DNA of 64,000 bases from positions 1 through 64,000 of IMG/VR virus record IMGVR_UViG_3300019135_000055; one strand, given 5' to 3'. The DNA is from a virus. The position numbers and the translations under genes are program-made. Of this stretch, positions 19,089 to 26,450 are shown in pieces (the first letter of the stretch is position 1; the number at the start of each line of letters is the position of its first letter). The notes beneath the pieces were generated by a model. The model was not told the DNA's origin and ran no database searches. It saw nothing but the letters and a program-made list of their open reading frames with translations.

Positions 19089-19728
19089 GATTTGTTTTTC
19101 TTATGGCCAATTCCAGAACACCTTGCCAATATTCAGCTTTCTTTAATGCATAAGACACTGTAGAGTCTTCTTTGTTCCAACCTTTATTAATTCTACGGTT
19201 TAACTTATCACGAGTAGGGAGGAAATCAATATAATAAACTGGATTTTCAAAATCTTCATTTGTGATCTTTAACCGAATTCTTTTCACAGTGTTTATGCCT
19301 GTGGTATTGGGAGAACTCCCACCAATAATTGCTCCAACTCCACCAGCAATTGCACCCCCAATTAAAGCTCCAGCTACTTGTTGACCTCGTGAAGCTTTCA
19401 TAACCGTTGTATCATCAATAAGTATTTCTGAATCGACAATTTTATCAAAGGGGATAGCAACTTCATGAATCGCCCCATTTGGGGACACCCTATATATTTT
19501 AAATAGCTCATTTTCTGAATTGAAGGCAATTTTCATTTTTCCGTCAGGGTTTATATATGATTTGTTCGGAGAAAAATCTAAATCATATTGATCAAGGTTT
19601 TTTCGGTCACTTTTTTTACCCTCTTTTTGTTTTTCTTCTTGCTTTTTACCCTCAGACAGAGCATATCCAAAGAAAACAATAAACCCTGCAATAATTAACA
19701 TTGCGATAAACACACCAAACCACCTCAT
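19075..19728 (-). CDS. Membrane-anchored protein with glycine-zipper (217 aa)
   Basis: One N-terminal membrane helix (about 4-24: FGVFIAMLIIAGFIVFFGYA), a charged linker, a beta-rich domain, then a glycine-zipper stretch near 122-145 (GALIGGAIAGGVGAIIGG) that could insert in membranes, and a C-terminal helical part. Such proteins occur in many prophages, sometimes linked to superinfection or envelope functions; here the role is unknown. It may be the YomL equivalent by position. The ATG has no Shine-Dalgarno and lies only about 10 bases after the predicted transcription start, so the mRNA would be nearly leaderless. Confidence 0.7.
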   Translation of the reverse strand: MRWFGVFIAMLIIAGFIVFFGYALSEGKKQEEKQKEGKKSDRKNLDQYDLDFSPNKSYINPDGKMKIAFNSENELFKIYRVSPNGAIHEVAIPFDKIVDSEILIDDTTVMKASRGQQVAGALIGGAIAGGVGAIIGGSSPNTTGINTVKRIRLKITNEDFENPVYYIDFLPTRDKLNRRINKGWNKEDSTVSYALKKAEYWQGVLELAIRKTNQVAH

Positions 19729-19744
19729 CAAACAATATGCCTAA

Positions 19745-19753
19745 ATTATACCA
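19745..19753 (-). promoter_or_regulatory. Extended -10 promoter of the 217-residue membrane gene
   Basis: Minus strand GTGGTATAATT contains an extended -10 (TGG TATAAT) and no good -35. It is near-identical to the rightward promoter at 19819-19827, with the two facing apart. Confidence 0.6.
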
Positions 19754-19818
19754 CAATTTTCTTCCTCAGGAGTGTTTATCTTGAGCAGAAGGGAAGTCAT
19801 GATAATGGAAGCAAATCG

Positions 19819-19827
19819 TGGTACAAT
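19819..19827 (+). promoter_or_regulatory. Extended -10 promoter of the 153-residue gene
   Basis: TGG TACAAT (19819-19827) within AAATCGTGGTACAATT. It matches the divergent minus-strand promoter AAATTGTGGTATAATT, so the two genes may be co-regulated. Confidence 0.55.
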
Positions 19828-19864
19828 TAACTTCATATTACAATAATGGGGGTTTGTTAAATTG

Positions 19865-20323
19865 ATGACAATCGGTCTTGCTGTTGCTGGAGGAGCTATT
19901 TCATTGGTATCTGCTCTTTTTGTTCAGTGCTTCCAATTTAAAAACCAAATAAAAATGGAAGAAATTAAAGTTAAAAGAGAATATAAGCTAAAAAGAATGG
20001 ACGTTTATAATGAAATCTTGAAAATCCAAAACAAAGATTATGTTGCAACTATTAATGCTGAGGAAGGAACATGTAAGTTTAATTACGATATTTATTTAAA
20101 TTCAATAAAACCTATATTGTATCAAAATTATCATCTGCTTGGGGAAAAAGTCATTGAAGCGGTTAAGAACATAGAAGATTTCTTGTACTCAAGAAATGTT
20201 GCATATGATCGCCCAGATATTACTGATGAAGAGGTATGCACTGATTTTTTGAATATGATTAACCTTATGGAAAATGAAGCTAAGCAATTTAGACTTGATC
20301 TGGAAAAAGTTGAAATTATTTGA
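19865..20323 (+). CDS. Membrane-anchored hypothetical protein (152 aa)
   Basis: An N-terminal membrane segment (IGLAVAGGAISLVSALFVQC, residues 3-22) is followed by a charged coiled coil (KNQIKMEEIKVKREYKLKR) and a helical cytoplasmic domain. Function unknown. TTG at 19862 and ATG at 19865 are both possible after GGGGG. It is divergent from the 217-residue membrane gene with a matching promoter and ends in a perfect terminator. It could be a lysogenic-conversion or exclusion protein, which is only inference. Confidence 0.7.
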   Translation: MTIGLAVAGGAISLVSALFVQCFQFKNQIKMEEIKVKREYKLKRMDVYNEILKIQNKDYVATINAEEGTCKFNYDIYLNSIKPILYQNYHLLGEKVIEAVKNIEDFLYSRNVAYDRPDITDEEVCTDFLNMINLMENEAKQFRLDLEKVEII

Positions 20324-20326
20324 GCT

Positions 20327-20348
20327 AAGAGAGTGGAATCACTCTCTT
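20327..20348. terminator. Bidirectional terminator
   Basis: AAGAGAGTG-GAAT-CACTCTCTT: a perfect 9-bp stem with a 4-base loop, followed by ATTTATCTT on plus. It ends the 152-residue gene and lies after the small minus-strand gene at 20.4 kb. Confidence 0.85.
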
Positions 20349-20383
20349 ATTTATCTTGAGCATAAGGGAAGGGGAGAGGTTCA

Positions 20384-20548
20384 TCAATTCCCACTCAAAG
20401 TCTCAACAAAACGCTGCCTATACAGTTCTTTTCTCTTTTCAAGGTCATCAGTACTATCACCACATTGGCTTATAAGAATCGATTCAGCTGAAAACCACTC
20501 TTCAAGAACCTCCTCGAATACTTCTAAAAGTTCACAATAGTTTTTCAT
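20384..20548 (-). CDS. Small hypothetical protein (54 aa)
   Basis: A short gene between two rightward genes. The product starts MKNYCELLEVFEEVLEEWF, contains CGDSTDDLEKRKELYRQRF and is acidic and helical. AGGTG lies 9 bases before the ATG. I do not recognise it. The composition is much more protein-like than the rightward frame covering the same DNA (20274-20540). It faces the terminator at 20327-20348. Confidence 0.65.
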   Translation of the reverse strand: MKNYCELLEVFEEVLEEWFSAESILISQCGDSTDDLEKRKELYRQRFVETLSGN

Positions 20549-20609
20549 GGGCTTTTCACCTATTCTTTGGTATATTATTCTTGTTCATGAAAAAAGGGGG
20601 ACTTATTCT

Positions 20610-21350
20610 ATGCAGGATGCGCTCTATTTGCTCGATGAAGCAGAACAGGCTTTAGAGGATATATCTAAATTACACGATAAGGCTCTAGCTTCTGAAGATT
20701 TGCAACGTACCTTAGCCTTTAAAATTAAAAATTTTTTGGCTGCTTTGAACTCTTCTTTGGATTACGCTGCATATTATATCTTTGAAGTGTTTTGTCTTGA
20801 AAATGCATCGGCAGTTTACGATAATATTGAATACATAAAAAGAAAAATATATTTTCCGGCCTATAAAAAAGAAAAAATTTTTGAAGAGCAGGTTAATAAA
20901 CATTTTGTGGGCTTAAAGGAAGACCATAATTTTCTTTATGAAGTATTTAAGATGCCCCAAGAGTTCGAAATCGGCTCATCTTGGTTAACTGACTTTAAAA
21001 AACATTGTAATGAAACCAAACACGTAAGACTCACACGAAACAAAAAGCTCTATTCTGGAACATTGGATTATTTGTCATTCCCAGAGGGTATTACTATGCT
21101 GAATAATAAGTTTGAAGGAGTAGGGCAGGTTTTGACAGTGAATGATGTTCCTTTTGATCCTGATAATCCACATAACCATCCTTACATAAATCAGTATGAA
21201 GGAGAATTCACTTCATACTTTTCCTTTGAAGGTAGTAGTAAACCTATAGTTAAAACTCTTGAATTTTATTTGAACATGGTTATGGAGATCGTAACTAATA
21301 TAAATGATTATTGTGAATCTCAACAAATTAAACCACCAAAAAAGAATTAA
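20610..21350 (+). CDS. Hypothetical helical protein (246 aa)
   Basis: A soluble, mostly helical protein. The ATG at 20610 is 11 bases after AGGGGG; an in-frame extension upstream runs into promoter-like sequence (TGGTATATT). The first 120 residues form long helices (LYLLDEAEQALEDISKLHDK, then FKIKNFLAALNSSLDYAAYY) and a FKKHCNETKHVRL segment sits near residue 130. A helical bundle with an N...KH motif recalls HEPN-like proteins, many of which are toxins or defence effectors, but I cannot confirm the family. It stands alone with its own terminator, like a moron gene. Confidence 0.65.
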   Translation: MQDALYLLDEAEQALEDISKLHDKALASEDLQRTLAFKIKNFLAALNSSLDYAAYYIFEVFCLENASAVYDNIEYIKRKIYFPAYKKEKIFEEQVNKHFVGLKEDHNFLYEVFKMPQEFEIGSSWLTDFKKHCNETKHVRLTRNKKLYSGTLDYLSFPEGITMLNNKFEGVGQVLTVNDVPFDPDNPHNHPYINQYEGEFTSYFSFEGSSKPIVKTLEFYLNMVMEIVTNINDYCESQQIKPPKKN

Positions 21351-21421
21351 TCTGTTTCTTTTTTATAGTATCATCTGTATTGCTTTGTATCAGCAAATAT
21401 CTTGTCAAACTCGACCGGGCG

Positions 21422-21456
21422 GTCTGCTTTTGTCGTTCCATCTTAGCAGACTTTTT
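21422..21456 (+). terminator. Terminator after the 246-residue gene
   Basis: GTCTGC (21422-21427) pairs with GCAGAC (21446-21451) followed by TTTTT. The 18-base loop makes it weaker than the others nearby. Confidence 0.5.
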
Positions 21457-21484
21457 CCGGTGCAATGTTTTTTACCTGCATTCA

Positions 21485-21514
21485 AAATAAAAAGACACCA
21501 TTGAGATGCCTTTT
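21485..21514 (-). terminator. Terminator after the 152-residue two-TM gene
   Basis: Minus strand GGCATC-TCAAT-GGTGTC extended by A/T pairs and followed by TTTTTATTTT. Confidence 0.8.
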
Positions 21515-21515
21515 G

Positions 21516-21974
21516 TTACTTATCTGATTTAACTTGTTCAATCAAATCCTTTAAATATGCTGCTGTATCTGATATTTTCTTATCCTTTCTGATAGCCCTA
21601 TATAAGACAAAGCACACAGTTAAGGCAGTAATACCATACATTAAATAATTAATATAATTTTCCTCGGAAATTTTTGTGAGGTTAACTTTAAATAAAATTT
21701 GTAAATTAACAAGAGCTGTACCAATAAAAACCGCGCCAATAGTCCACAATTTAGTATGATCAAACTTTCGTTGAATTCTAGCTAGTCTGGCTATAGCCGC
21801 AGATAAGTCTGTTTTTGATAGAGATTTCAACGCTTCAACTTTCTTTTGGTGAATCTCATGGTTATAGTTGACCTCTTCAGGAAATTCTCTTTTAATAAAC
21901 TCTATAAGGTCACGAGTTTTTAACTTGATTAAACTCTCTTCTAAATATTTTTTATAATATTCATCACTATCCAT
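21516..21974 (-). CDS. Two-TM membrane protein, paralogue A (152 aa)
   Basis: A cytoplasmic N-terminal helical domain (1-75), two membrane helices (about 77-95 and 110-130) and a C-terminal tail ending AAYLKDLIEQVKSDK. It is related to the next minus-strand gene (164-residue frame) in layout and tail sequence. The start is the ATG at 21974, 8 bases after GAGGTGA. Function unknown; small two-helix phage membrane proteins often act in exclusion or immunity. Its promoter matches that of its paralogue. Confidence 0.7.
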   Translation of the reverse strand: MDSDEYYKKYLEESLIKLKTRDLIEFIKREFPEEVNYNHEIHQKKVEALKSLSKTDLSAAIARLARIQRKFDHTKLWTIGAVFIGTALVNLQILFKVNLTKISEENYINYLMYGITALTVCFVLYRAIRKDKKISDTAAYLKDLIEQVKSDK

Positions 21975-21994
21975 TTCCAAATCACCTCATAGTG

Positions 21995-22023
21995 ATTATC
22001 GTACATAAATGGAAAATCTTAAA
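21995..22023 (-). promoter_or_regulatory. Promoter of paralogue A
   Basis: Minus strand TTTAAG (22018-22023), 17-bp spacer ATTTTCCATTTATGTAC, GATAAT (21995-22000). Nearly the same as the promoter of paralogue B. Confidence 0.6.
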
Positions 22024-22092
22024 GAGGAGGGAGGGGAAACCTCCCTAAATTGTAGTACGATTAGAATGATCACTAAACGAGGAGAGATTGTT

Positions 22093-22167
22093 ATGGAAAA
22101 AAGACCAGATAACAGACCAATGTTGGATAATTCACCATATATGCCAAATAAAAAAGACATCCATTAG
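22093..22167 (+). CDS. Possible 24-residue peptide
   Basis: A short rightward frame starting MEKRPDNRPMLDNS and ending NKKDIH, with a strong ribosome site (GAGGAGAG, 6 bases before ATG). It sits in the gap between two leftward paralogues and its end overlaps the terminator and stop of paralogue B. Upstream, GGGAGG-GGAAA-CCTCCC forms a hairpin. I cannot tell whether it is a true micro-gene; the ribosome site is the main support. Confidence 0.4.
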   Translation: MEKRPDNRPMLDNSPYMPNKKDIH

Positions 22168-22173
22168 GATGCC
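22146..22173 (-). terminator. Terminator of paralogue B
   Basis: Minus strand GGCATCC-TAAT-GGATGTC followed by TTTTTTATTT. A perfect hairpin except one G-T pair. Confidence 0.85.
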
Positions 22174-22625
22174 TTCTCTTTTTCCGATTTCACCTGTTCC
22201 AGTAAGCTCCTATATTGAGCTGCTCGGGATCGATGATCACTACCATTTTTAATAATGAATATAACCACGAAGAAAATAAAGTATGATACCAGAATGAAGA
22301 TCAACTGAAATTTTTCGTCATCTGTATAAAAATTGAAAACTTGAGTAAGCATAAACACAGTTGCCGCTATGAAACTGGGAACCGTCTTCGAATTGTCGAA
22401 AGACTCCTCGATTTCTTTCATCCTTGCGATGCCAAGTATTATTGTATCTAAATCAAGCCGTCTAATTCGGTGTAACTCAATTTTCTTGTTTTTGTTTGAA
22501 CTATAACCAAAATAATCTCTAATGTATTTCTGTATTTCTTCATCAGGCCACGTTAGCAATACCTCTCCTAAATCTTCAGGCTCTTTTTTTAGTTTATTCC
22601 TTTTCCTAATCCACCATCTAAACAT
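22164..22625 (-). CDS. Two-TM membrane protein, paralogue B (153 aa)
   Basis: The same plan as paralogue A: cytoplasmic N-terminal domain, two membrane helices (PSFIAATVFMLTQVFNFY and LIFILVSYFIFFVVIFII) and a tail AAQYRSLLEQVKSEK that matches AAYLKDLIEQVKSDK of paralogue A. I prefer the ATG at 22625, 9 bases after GAGGTG. The pair looks like a tandem duplication that included the promoter. Function unknown. Confidence 0.7.
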   Translation of the reverse strand: MFRWWIRKRNKLKKEPEDLGEVLLTWPDEEIQKYIRDYFGYSSNKNKKIELHRIRRLDLDTIILGIARMKEIEESFDNSKTVPSFIAATVFMLTQVFNFYTDDEKFQLIFILVSYFIFFVVIFIIKNGSDHRSRAAQYRSLLEQVKSEKEKAS

Positions 22626-22646
22626 CCCATCATTCACCTCGATCCT

Positions 22647-22675
22647 ATTATCGGGCAAATGTGGAAAATTTTAAA
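22647..22675 (-). promoter_or_regulatory. Promoter of paralogue B
   Basis: Minus strand TTTAAA (22670-22675), 17-bp spacer, GATAAT (22647-22652); the spacer ATTTTCCACATTTGCCC resembles that of paralogue A. Confidence 0.6.
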
Positions 22676-22693
22676 GAAGGGGATATGACAATG

Positions 22694-22702
22694 TGCTATA
22701 CT
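22694..22702 (+). promoter_or_regulatory. Extended -10 promoter of the 82-residue gene
   Basis: TGC TATACT (22694-22702). It is back to back with the promoter of paralogue B. Confidence 0.5.
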
Positions 22703-22734
22703 TTAATTACCAAAATATTGGAGGCCGACCATTG

Positions 22735-22980
22735 ATGAACTTCGATCCTGAGAAATTCAAGAAACTTCTTAATTCTGCGTCAAATCCTTCAAATCCAAAG
22801 GATACAAAAATAAAGAACTATTACGTGAATCAAGAGTATCAAGAATTTGTATCTTTCGATATTGACTTTGAGAATGTAGATATCGCCTTGCGTATTGCTG
22901 GACTTTTAGGAAAACACGCTACGAACTTTACTATAACCACTTTGCATTTCCCTGACACAAACAAAATTGATTATATTTAG
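22735..22980 (+). CDS. Hypothetical protein (81-82 aa)
   Basis: A small soluble protein starting MNFDPEKFKKLLNSASNPS. The ATG at 22735 (or TTG at 22732) follows GGAGG. The second half alternates strands and helices (FVSFDIDFENVDIALRIAGL). Unknown function. It is monocistronic, between its own promoter and the hairpin at 23.04 kb. Confidence 0.6.
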   Translation: MNFDPEKFKKLLNSASNPSNPKDTKIKNYYVNQEYQEFVSFDIDFENVDIALRIAGLLGKHATNFTITTLHFPDTNKIDYI

Positions 22981-23036
22981 TATTCAAAATTAATGACGCG
23001 GAACTTTTAGCTATCCTAGATCAAATATAAAAATAA

Positions 23037-23062
23037 AATCCCACTTAATGATAAGTGGGATT
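23037..23062. terminator. Strong bidirectional terminator
   Basis: AATCCCACTTA (23037-23047) and TAAGTGGGATT (23052-23062) form an 11-bp perfect stem. On the minus strand it is followed by TTATTTTTAT, on plus by GGTTATT. It serves the rightward 82-residue gene and the leftward PemK-like gene. Confidence 0.85.
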
Positions 23063-23074
23063 GGTTATTAATCG

Positions 23075-23096
23075 GTGCATCTCTGTAAGGATGCAC
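23075..23096. other. Second hairpin in the same gap
   Basis: GTGCATC (23075-23081) pairs with GATGCAC (23090-23096). It has no good T-run. It may belong to the 3' end of the leftward mRNA or act as an RNA-stability element. Confidence 0.4.
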
Positions 23097-23166
23097 TCTT
23101 AAAAAGCGATTAACATTTTTGTTACTATTATAATACATCTAAGTTTTTATTTTGTCAATGGTTGTT

Positions 23167-23844
23167 TTAAACTTGATGGTTTTTTTCTTTTAAAACCTTT
23201 ATTTCATCTCTTAGTTCAGCAATTTCTTGTTCCATGTCATTGATTTTTTGATACTGTAAGCTATAAAGCAATGAAAAGGAAGTTTCAATTACTTCTTGAA
23301 AAATTGATCCCACTAAATAAATATCTTCATTCAAAGAGGATATCTTATTCAATAATCGCCCTTTACTTATAATCCTCAATTCATCCATTACAATAGCTGA
23401 TTCAGATTCAAATCCATCAGCAGGAGTAACTCTCCTGTAACGTTTAAGTCCAGAAGGATTTGTTATTGGATGAAAAGCATCTTTCACTTTGTCAGGACTT
23501 GATGTAACAGGTAACACGATCAATTTGTTTTCAATTTCATCGAGAATTAGAACAGGATGACAATAAGCAAATTCGAAATTTAGTCCTAAATCGGCTAAAA
23601 AGATTTCCCCTTGTTGTGGTGTTACTATATTGTTCCTTTCCTTATACTGATTAAACCGCCTTCTTTGAATCCAGTTCTGTAAGCTTTTTGTTATTTCTGA
23701 CAGCTCATCTTCATTAACTTTATAAGAACAGTGATTTACAAAGTTAAAAGATGTGAGGAGAAACTCTCTCCATACTTTTTCTGAATCAGAAGCCTTAATA
23801 TTATTTGATAAATTGTTAAACTTGCTAAAATCAGGTTTAAGCAT
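23167..23844 (-). CDS. PemK/MazF-like protein with extra N- and C-terminal regions (225 aa)
   Basis: The core (about 78-175) fits the PemK/MazF fold of mRNA-cutting toxins: PQQGEIFLADLG, YCHPVLILDEIENKLIVLPVTSSP, SAIVMDELRIISKGRLL. The family is usually about 110 residues. Here an N-terminal helical part of some 75 residues and a C-terminal coiled coil (QEIAELRDEIKVLKEK) are added. No antitoxin gene is adjacent: the neighbours are unrelated and in other units. The N-terminal part may replace the antitoxin, or the protein may be regulatory. ATG has GGGAGG 6 bases upstream. Confidence 0.78.
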   Translation of the reverse strand: MLKPDFSKFNNLSNNIKASDSEKVWREFLLTSFNFVNHCSYKVNEDELSEITKSLQNWIQRRRFNQYKERNNIVTPQQGEIFLADLGLNFEFAYCHPVLILDEIENKLIVLPVTSSPDKVKDAFHPITNPSGLKRYRRVTPADGFESESAIVMDELRIISKGRLLNKISSLNEDIYLVGSIFQEVIETSFSLLYSLQYQKINDMEQEIAELRDEIKVLKEKNHQV

Positions 23845-23932
23845 TTGATCCTCCCAAAACTTGATGAATAATCGATTCGACAGAATAGGAGGAAATACCT
23901 TCTTTTTTTACAAATTTTCATTTCACACAAAA

Positions 23933-23955
23933 GCAAAACCCCTTTAGGGAAGGGA
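23933..23955 (-). terminator. Terminator after yomM
   Basis: Minus strand ATCCCTT-CCCTA-AAGGGGT followed by TTTGCTTTTG; a 7-bp stem with a G-T pair. Confidence 0.7.
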
Positions 23956-23981
23956 TCTTGATTTTGAATAAAAGAGTGATT

Positions 23982-24983
23982 TTACATAAATATTTGATTC
24001 TTTTCTTCTTTAAAATCGCGAAGATCATAGTGTTTGATTGTAGTGGAGACATCTTCGTGTTGAGCAATGTATTTGCTGACAAGTTCAATCTTGATTTTCT
24101 TGACTTCGAGTAAGTAGGTGATACAAGAGGCTTTAAAAAGGTGAGGGTTGATTCTGCGGCCAAGAATGTCTGACAAAACATCGGAGCAAAAATAATCAGC
24201 CCATGTTTCTGACATTTGCTTTGGTTGTCCACCGTAAGTAGTGGTAAAGAGGTATTCATGATCGTACCCGCGTTTTTCATGCCACAGCTTTAAATATTTT
24301 AGAGCTTCTGTATTGATCATGTATTCCAGTACCTTGCCTTCACCACTGCCTTTGCCAAATACTTTATGCGATAACACATATTGCTGGCCTTCAGGGATAG
24401 GGTAATCTAAGATTTCTGTCTTAAACTGAATGATTTCAGCTCTTCTAGCTCCTACATTAAAAGCAGTTGCAAGCCAAGCCATCCCTAAATAGTTCTCATC
24501 TTCTTCAAGTGCTTTCATCATTGTTTGATAATCTTCATATGTAATTTTTACTTTTTCATAGGTGATTGTCTTAGGAATAGCAGGGAGGCCGCGGGTAAAG
24601 TTCCTGAATGTTTTATAATTGTCGTCATCTTCAGCCACGACGTTTTCAATATAGTTATTTAAAGAGGAAACACCAGCTTTTTTTAGTGCGATACCACTGG
24701 AAGACATGCCTCTGTTTTTTAAGAAACTTTGGTATCTAATGAAGTCACGCTTAGTGATCTTATACAGTTTCTTTCCATTTAGAGAATTATGTACCCACCA
24801 AAAGAATTGCCGAAGGGAAGAGGTGTATTGCTTTCTCGTTTTGTCACGGAATGAGTGAGCATCCAAGAATTCTTCTGTTAAATTTCTGTGCTCCTCATCA
24901 ACCTGCAGCCACATCTCATCAGTAACATCAGGCAGCTTCTTTGCACGGGGACGTATCATATTCTGTTTTATTTCTTTCGCCAT
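23982..24983 (-). CDS. yomM: Tyrosine recombinase-like protein YomM (333 aa)
   Basis: An integrase-family fold embedded in the structural operon. The N-terminal SAM-like part (HRNLTEEFLDAHSFRDKTRK) is followed by the catalytic domain with the first Arg in NVGARRAEIIQF, the second box NPHLFKASCITYLLE and the end box AQHEDVSTTIKHYDLRD with the candidate Tyr. The second box has Lys where active enzymes have Arg (H-x-x-R), so it may be catalytically weak or act only as a DNA-binding regulator. The start is the ATG at 24983 after GGTGGTGA; it overlaps no known site for attachment. The same gene lies here in SPbeta. Confidence 0.85.
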   Translation of the reverse strand: MAKEIKQNMIRPRAKKLPDVTDEMWLQVDEEHRNLTEEFLDAHSFRDKTRKQYTSSLRQFFWWVHNSLNGKKLYKITKRDFIRYQSFLKNRGMSSSGIALKKAGVSSLNNYIENVVAEDDDNYKTFRNFTRGLPAIPKTITYEKVKITYEDYQTMMKALEEDENYLGMAWLATAFNVGARRAEIIQFKTEILDYPIPEGQQYVLSHKVFGKGSGEGKVLEYMINTEALKYLKLWHEKRGYDHEYLFTTTYGGQPKQMSETWADYFCSDVLSDILGRRINPHLFKASCITYLLEVKKIKIELVSKYIAQHEDVSTTIKHYDLRDFKEEKNQIFM

Positions 24984-24996
24984 TAATTCACCACCA

Positions 24997-25416
24997 CTAT
25001 TTAATTGTCTTGTGCCCAAGTTTGTTAATATCCTTGGTCACAGCTTCAATTAAGCGGCCATTCTTTAAAGCTTCAGCAGTGTTAGTCATGAAAGGTCTTG
25101 GTCTACCATAGCCATAACCATATGTATCAGGATAGGTATAGCCTTCACCAGTTTCAACAACAGTTGCAACATCACGACCTTCATCTTCTCGAATGTTATC
25201 CAATGAGAGCCCATTAGCTTCATTTTCAGTTACAAAGGAACTTTTCAGCTCGTGAGTTCTTTCATAAACTAAGGGATTGTACACGTCGTAAACATCAGTT
25301 TCAACATGTTCTTGCCCAGTTTTGATTAACGTTTGCTTAGTGCTGCTATTAGATTGTTGGATGGCCTTTAAAGCTTCTGTCTCTACTAAAATGGCGAGAT
25401 CTTTATAAGTCGCCAT
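24997..25416 (-). CDS. yomN: Virion structural protein, HK97 gp10-like (139 aa)
   Basis: Likely a neck or head-tail joining protein. MATYKDLAILVETEALKAIQ at the start, a central GEGYTYPDTYGYGYGRPRPF segment and the closing FMTNTAEALKNGRL stretch resemble the HK97 gp10 family, which usually ends in a 'P-R-P-F' motif and helix as here. Its ATG directly follows the stop of YomO. It is part of the leftward structural operon. The name is by synteny. Confidence 0.7.
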   Translation of the reverse strand: MATYKDLAILVETEALKAIQQSNSSTKQTLIKTGQEHVETDVYDVYNPLVYERTHELKSSFVTENEANGLSLDNIREDEGRDVATVVETGEGYTYPDTYGYGYGRPRPFMTNTAEALKNGRLIEAVTKDINKLGHKTIK

Positions 25417-25905
25417 TTAGCTATCCTCTTGAGTAAGCTCTTCAACTTTTCTTAGAATATCTTCATTAGCTTCTAGTGAATCTACAAATTCCTTGCTCTG
25501 TTGAGCAATTTTTGCAACGTTTAGAGCTGTTTTATCAATTCTTTGCAAACTTTCTTTAGGGAATGACTCGTAAATCTTAGAAGCGAAATCCGATTTTGCA
25601 ATTTCCTCGAACATTTTTAGTTTATCTGTAAGTTTTTTAGGGAATTCTGCAATATCACTAAATTCGATAATTGTATACACATAAAGCAAGTCACCTGGGC
25701 TAAGTTCAGTTTTAACACCTTTTTTATTTTTAATATCCGTGAAATCCCGAATTAAAGATTTAAACATCTTCATAATTCTTGCAGAGTCAAAATTCGGATA
25801 AATGTAAGTATGATATTGATCATTCAATTCAATTCTCTGCTTCTCATTGTATTTCTTATTATCCTCTTTAATATGACTGAGCGTTAATTTTTGTGTTGCC
25901 ATCAT
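25417..25905 (-). CDS. yomO: Structural-operon hypothetical protein, YomO-like (162 aa)
   Basis: A soluble, mostly helical protein (IMKMFKSLIRDFTDIKNKK, LTDKLKMFEEIAKSDFASK). Function unknown. AAGGAGG precedes a double ATG (25905/25902). It ends directly before YomN, suggesting coupled translation. The name is by gene order. Confidence 0.6.
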   Translation of the reverse strand: MMATQKLTLSHIKEDNKKYNEKQRIELNDQYHTYIYPNFDSARIMKMFKSLIRDFTDIKNKKGVKTELSPGDLLYVYTIIEFSDIAEFPKKLTDKLKMFEEIAKSDFASKIYESFPKESLQRIDKTALNVAKIAQQSKEFVDSLEANEDILRKVEELTQEDS

Positions 25906-25939
25906 ATTTCCTCCTTATAAATCCAAAATAAAAACACCA

Positions 25940-26128
25940 TTAAGGTGTTATGCACATTCCTAAATCCACGCTGACATTAATGAATGGTTTATCATAACTT
26001 CTGCCTGTTATTTCTTCATACTCAGCAGGAGTGATCCAATTTATCCTCACGTACTCGCGCATTTCCTCGTCGTTATAGCATCCCCAATCATAAAACTGTT
26101 TTATATCTTGGAAAGTAGGATACCTCAT
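25940..26128 (-). CDS. yomP: XkdX-family protein (62 aa)
   Basis: A short protein of the XkdX family found at the end of Bacillus phage tail-fibre operons (PBSX XkdX). The signs are FYDWGCYNDEEMREYVRINW followed by ITPAEYEEITG, the family signature. Its ATG overlaps the stop of the preceding gene by 4 bases (ATGA). Its role in the virion is not known. Confidence 0.85.
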   Translation of the reverse strand: MRYPTFQDIKQFYDWGCYNDEEMREYVRINWITPAEYEEITGRSYDKPFINVSVDLGMCITP

Positions 26129-26439
26129 GAGGTGTAACCGCCTTTTAATTCTGAAACCTCTGATTGAAGGCGAGCTATCTGCAAGGACAGTAAGGCATTT
26201 TGTTTCTTTAATAGATCTATGGGATTGGGTTCTGGCTCCGGAGGTTGCAAACTATCGATATATTCCTGTGCGGCCGATTCGAACCATTTATTTTTCTTTG
26301 GATCAAATTTAGGTAAATATAGACCGTCAGGCGGTCTTGCATCACAATAAAAATCAGGAGTTTTATCGTCGTCTTCGATCAGTAATTCTTCCCCTGGCAA
26401 GTAGTTGAAATTTTCATCGTATTTGTATAGCCATTTCAT
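26125..26439 (-). CDS. yomQ: Tail-fibre-associated protein, XkdW-like (104 aa)
   Basis: It contains the short WLYKYDENFNYLPGEELLI and YCDARPPDGLYLPKFDPKKN segments that resemble XkdW/DUF2977-type proteins lying between fibres and XkdX in Bacillus phages, and ends with a small coiled coil. It is translationally coupled to the XkdX gene. The name is by order. Confidence 0.7.
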   Translation of the reverse strand: MKWLYKYDENFNYLPGEELLIEDDDKTPDFYCDARPPDGLYLPKFDPKKNKWFESAAQEYIDSLQPPEPEPNPIDLLKKQNALLSLQIARLQSEVSELKGGYTS

Positions 26440-26450
26440 TTTAATCCCTC

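Noticed and set aside
20274-20540. Rightward frame of 88 codons
   Set aside because: Runs through a perfect terminator and is antisense to a better 54-residue leftward gene with a ribosome site.
21304-21504. Rightward frame of 66 codons
   Set aside because: Overlaps the end of the 246-residue gene and a terminator; no ribosome site.
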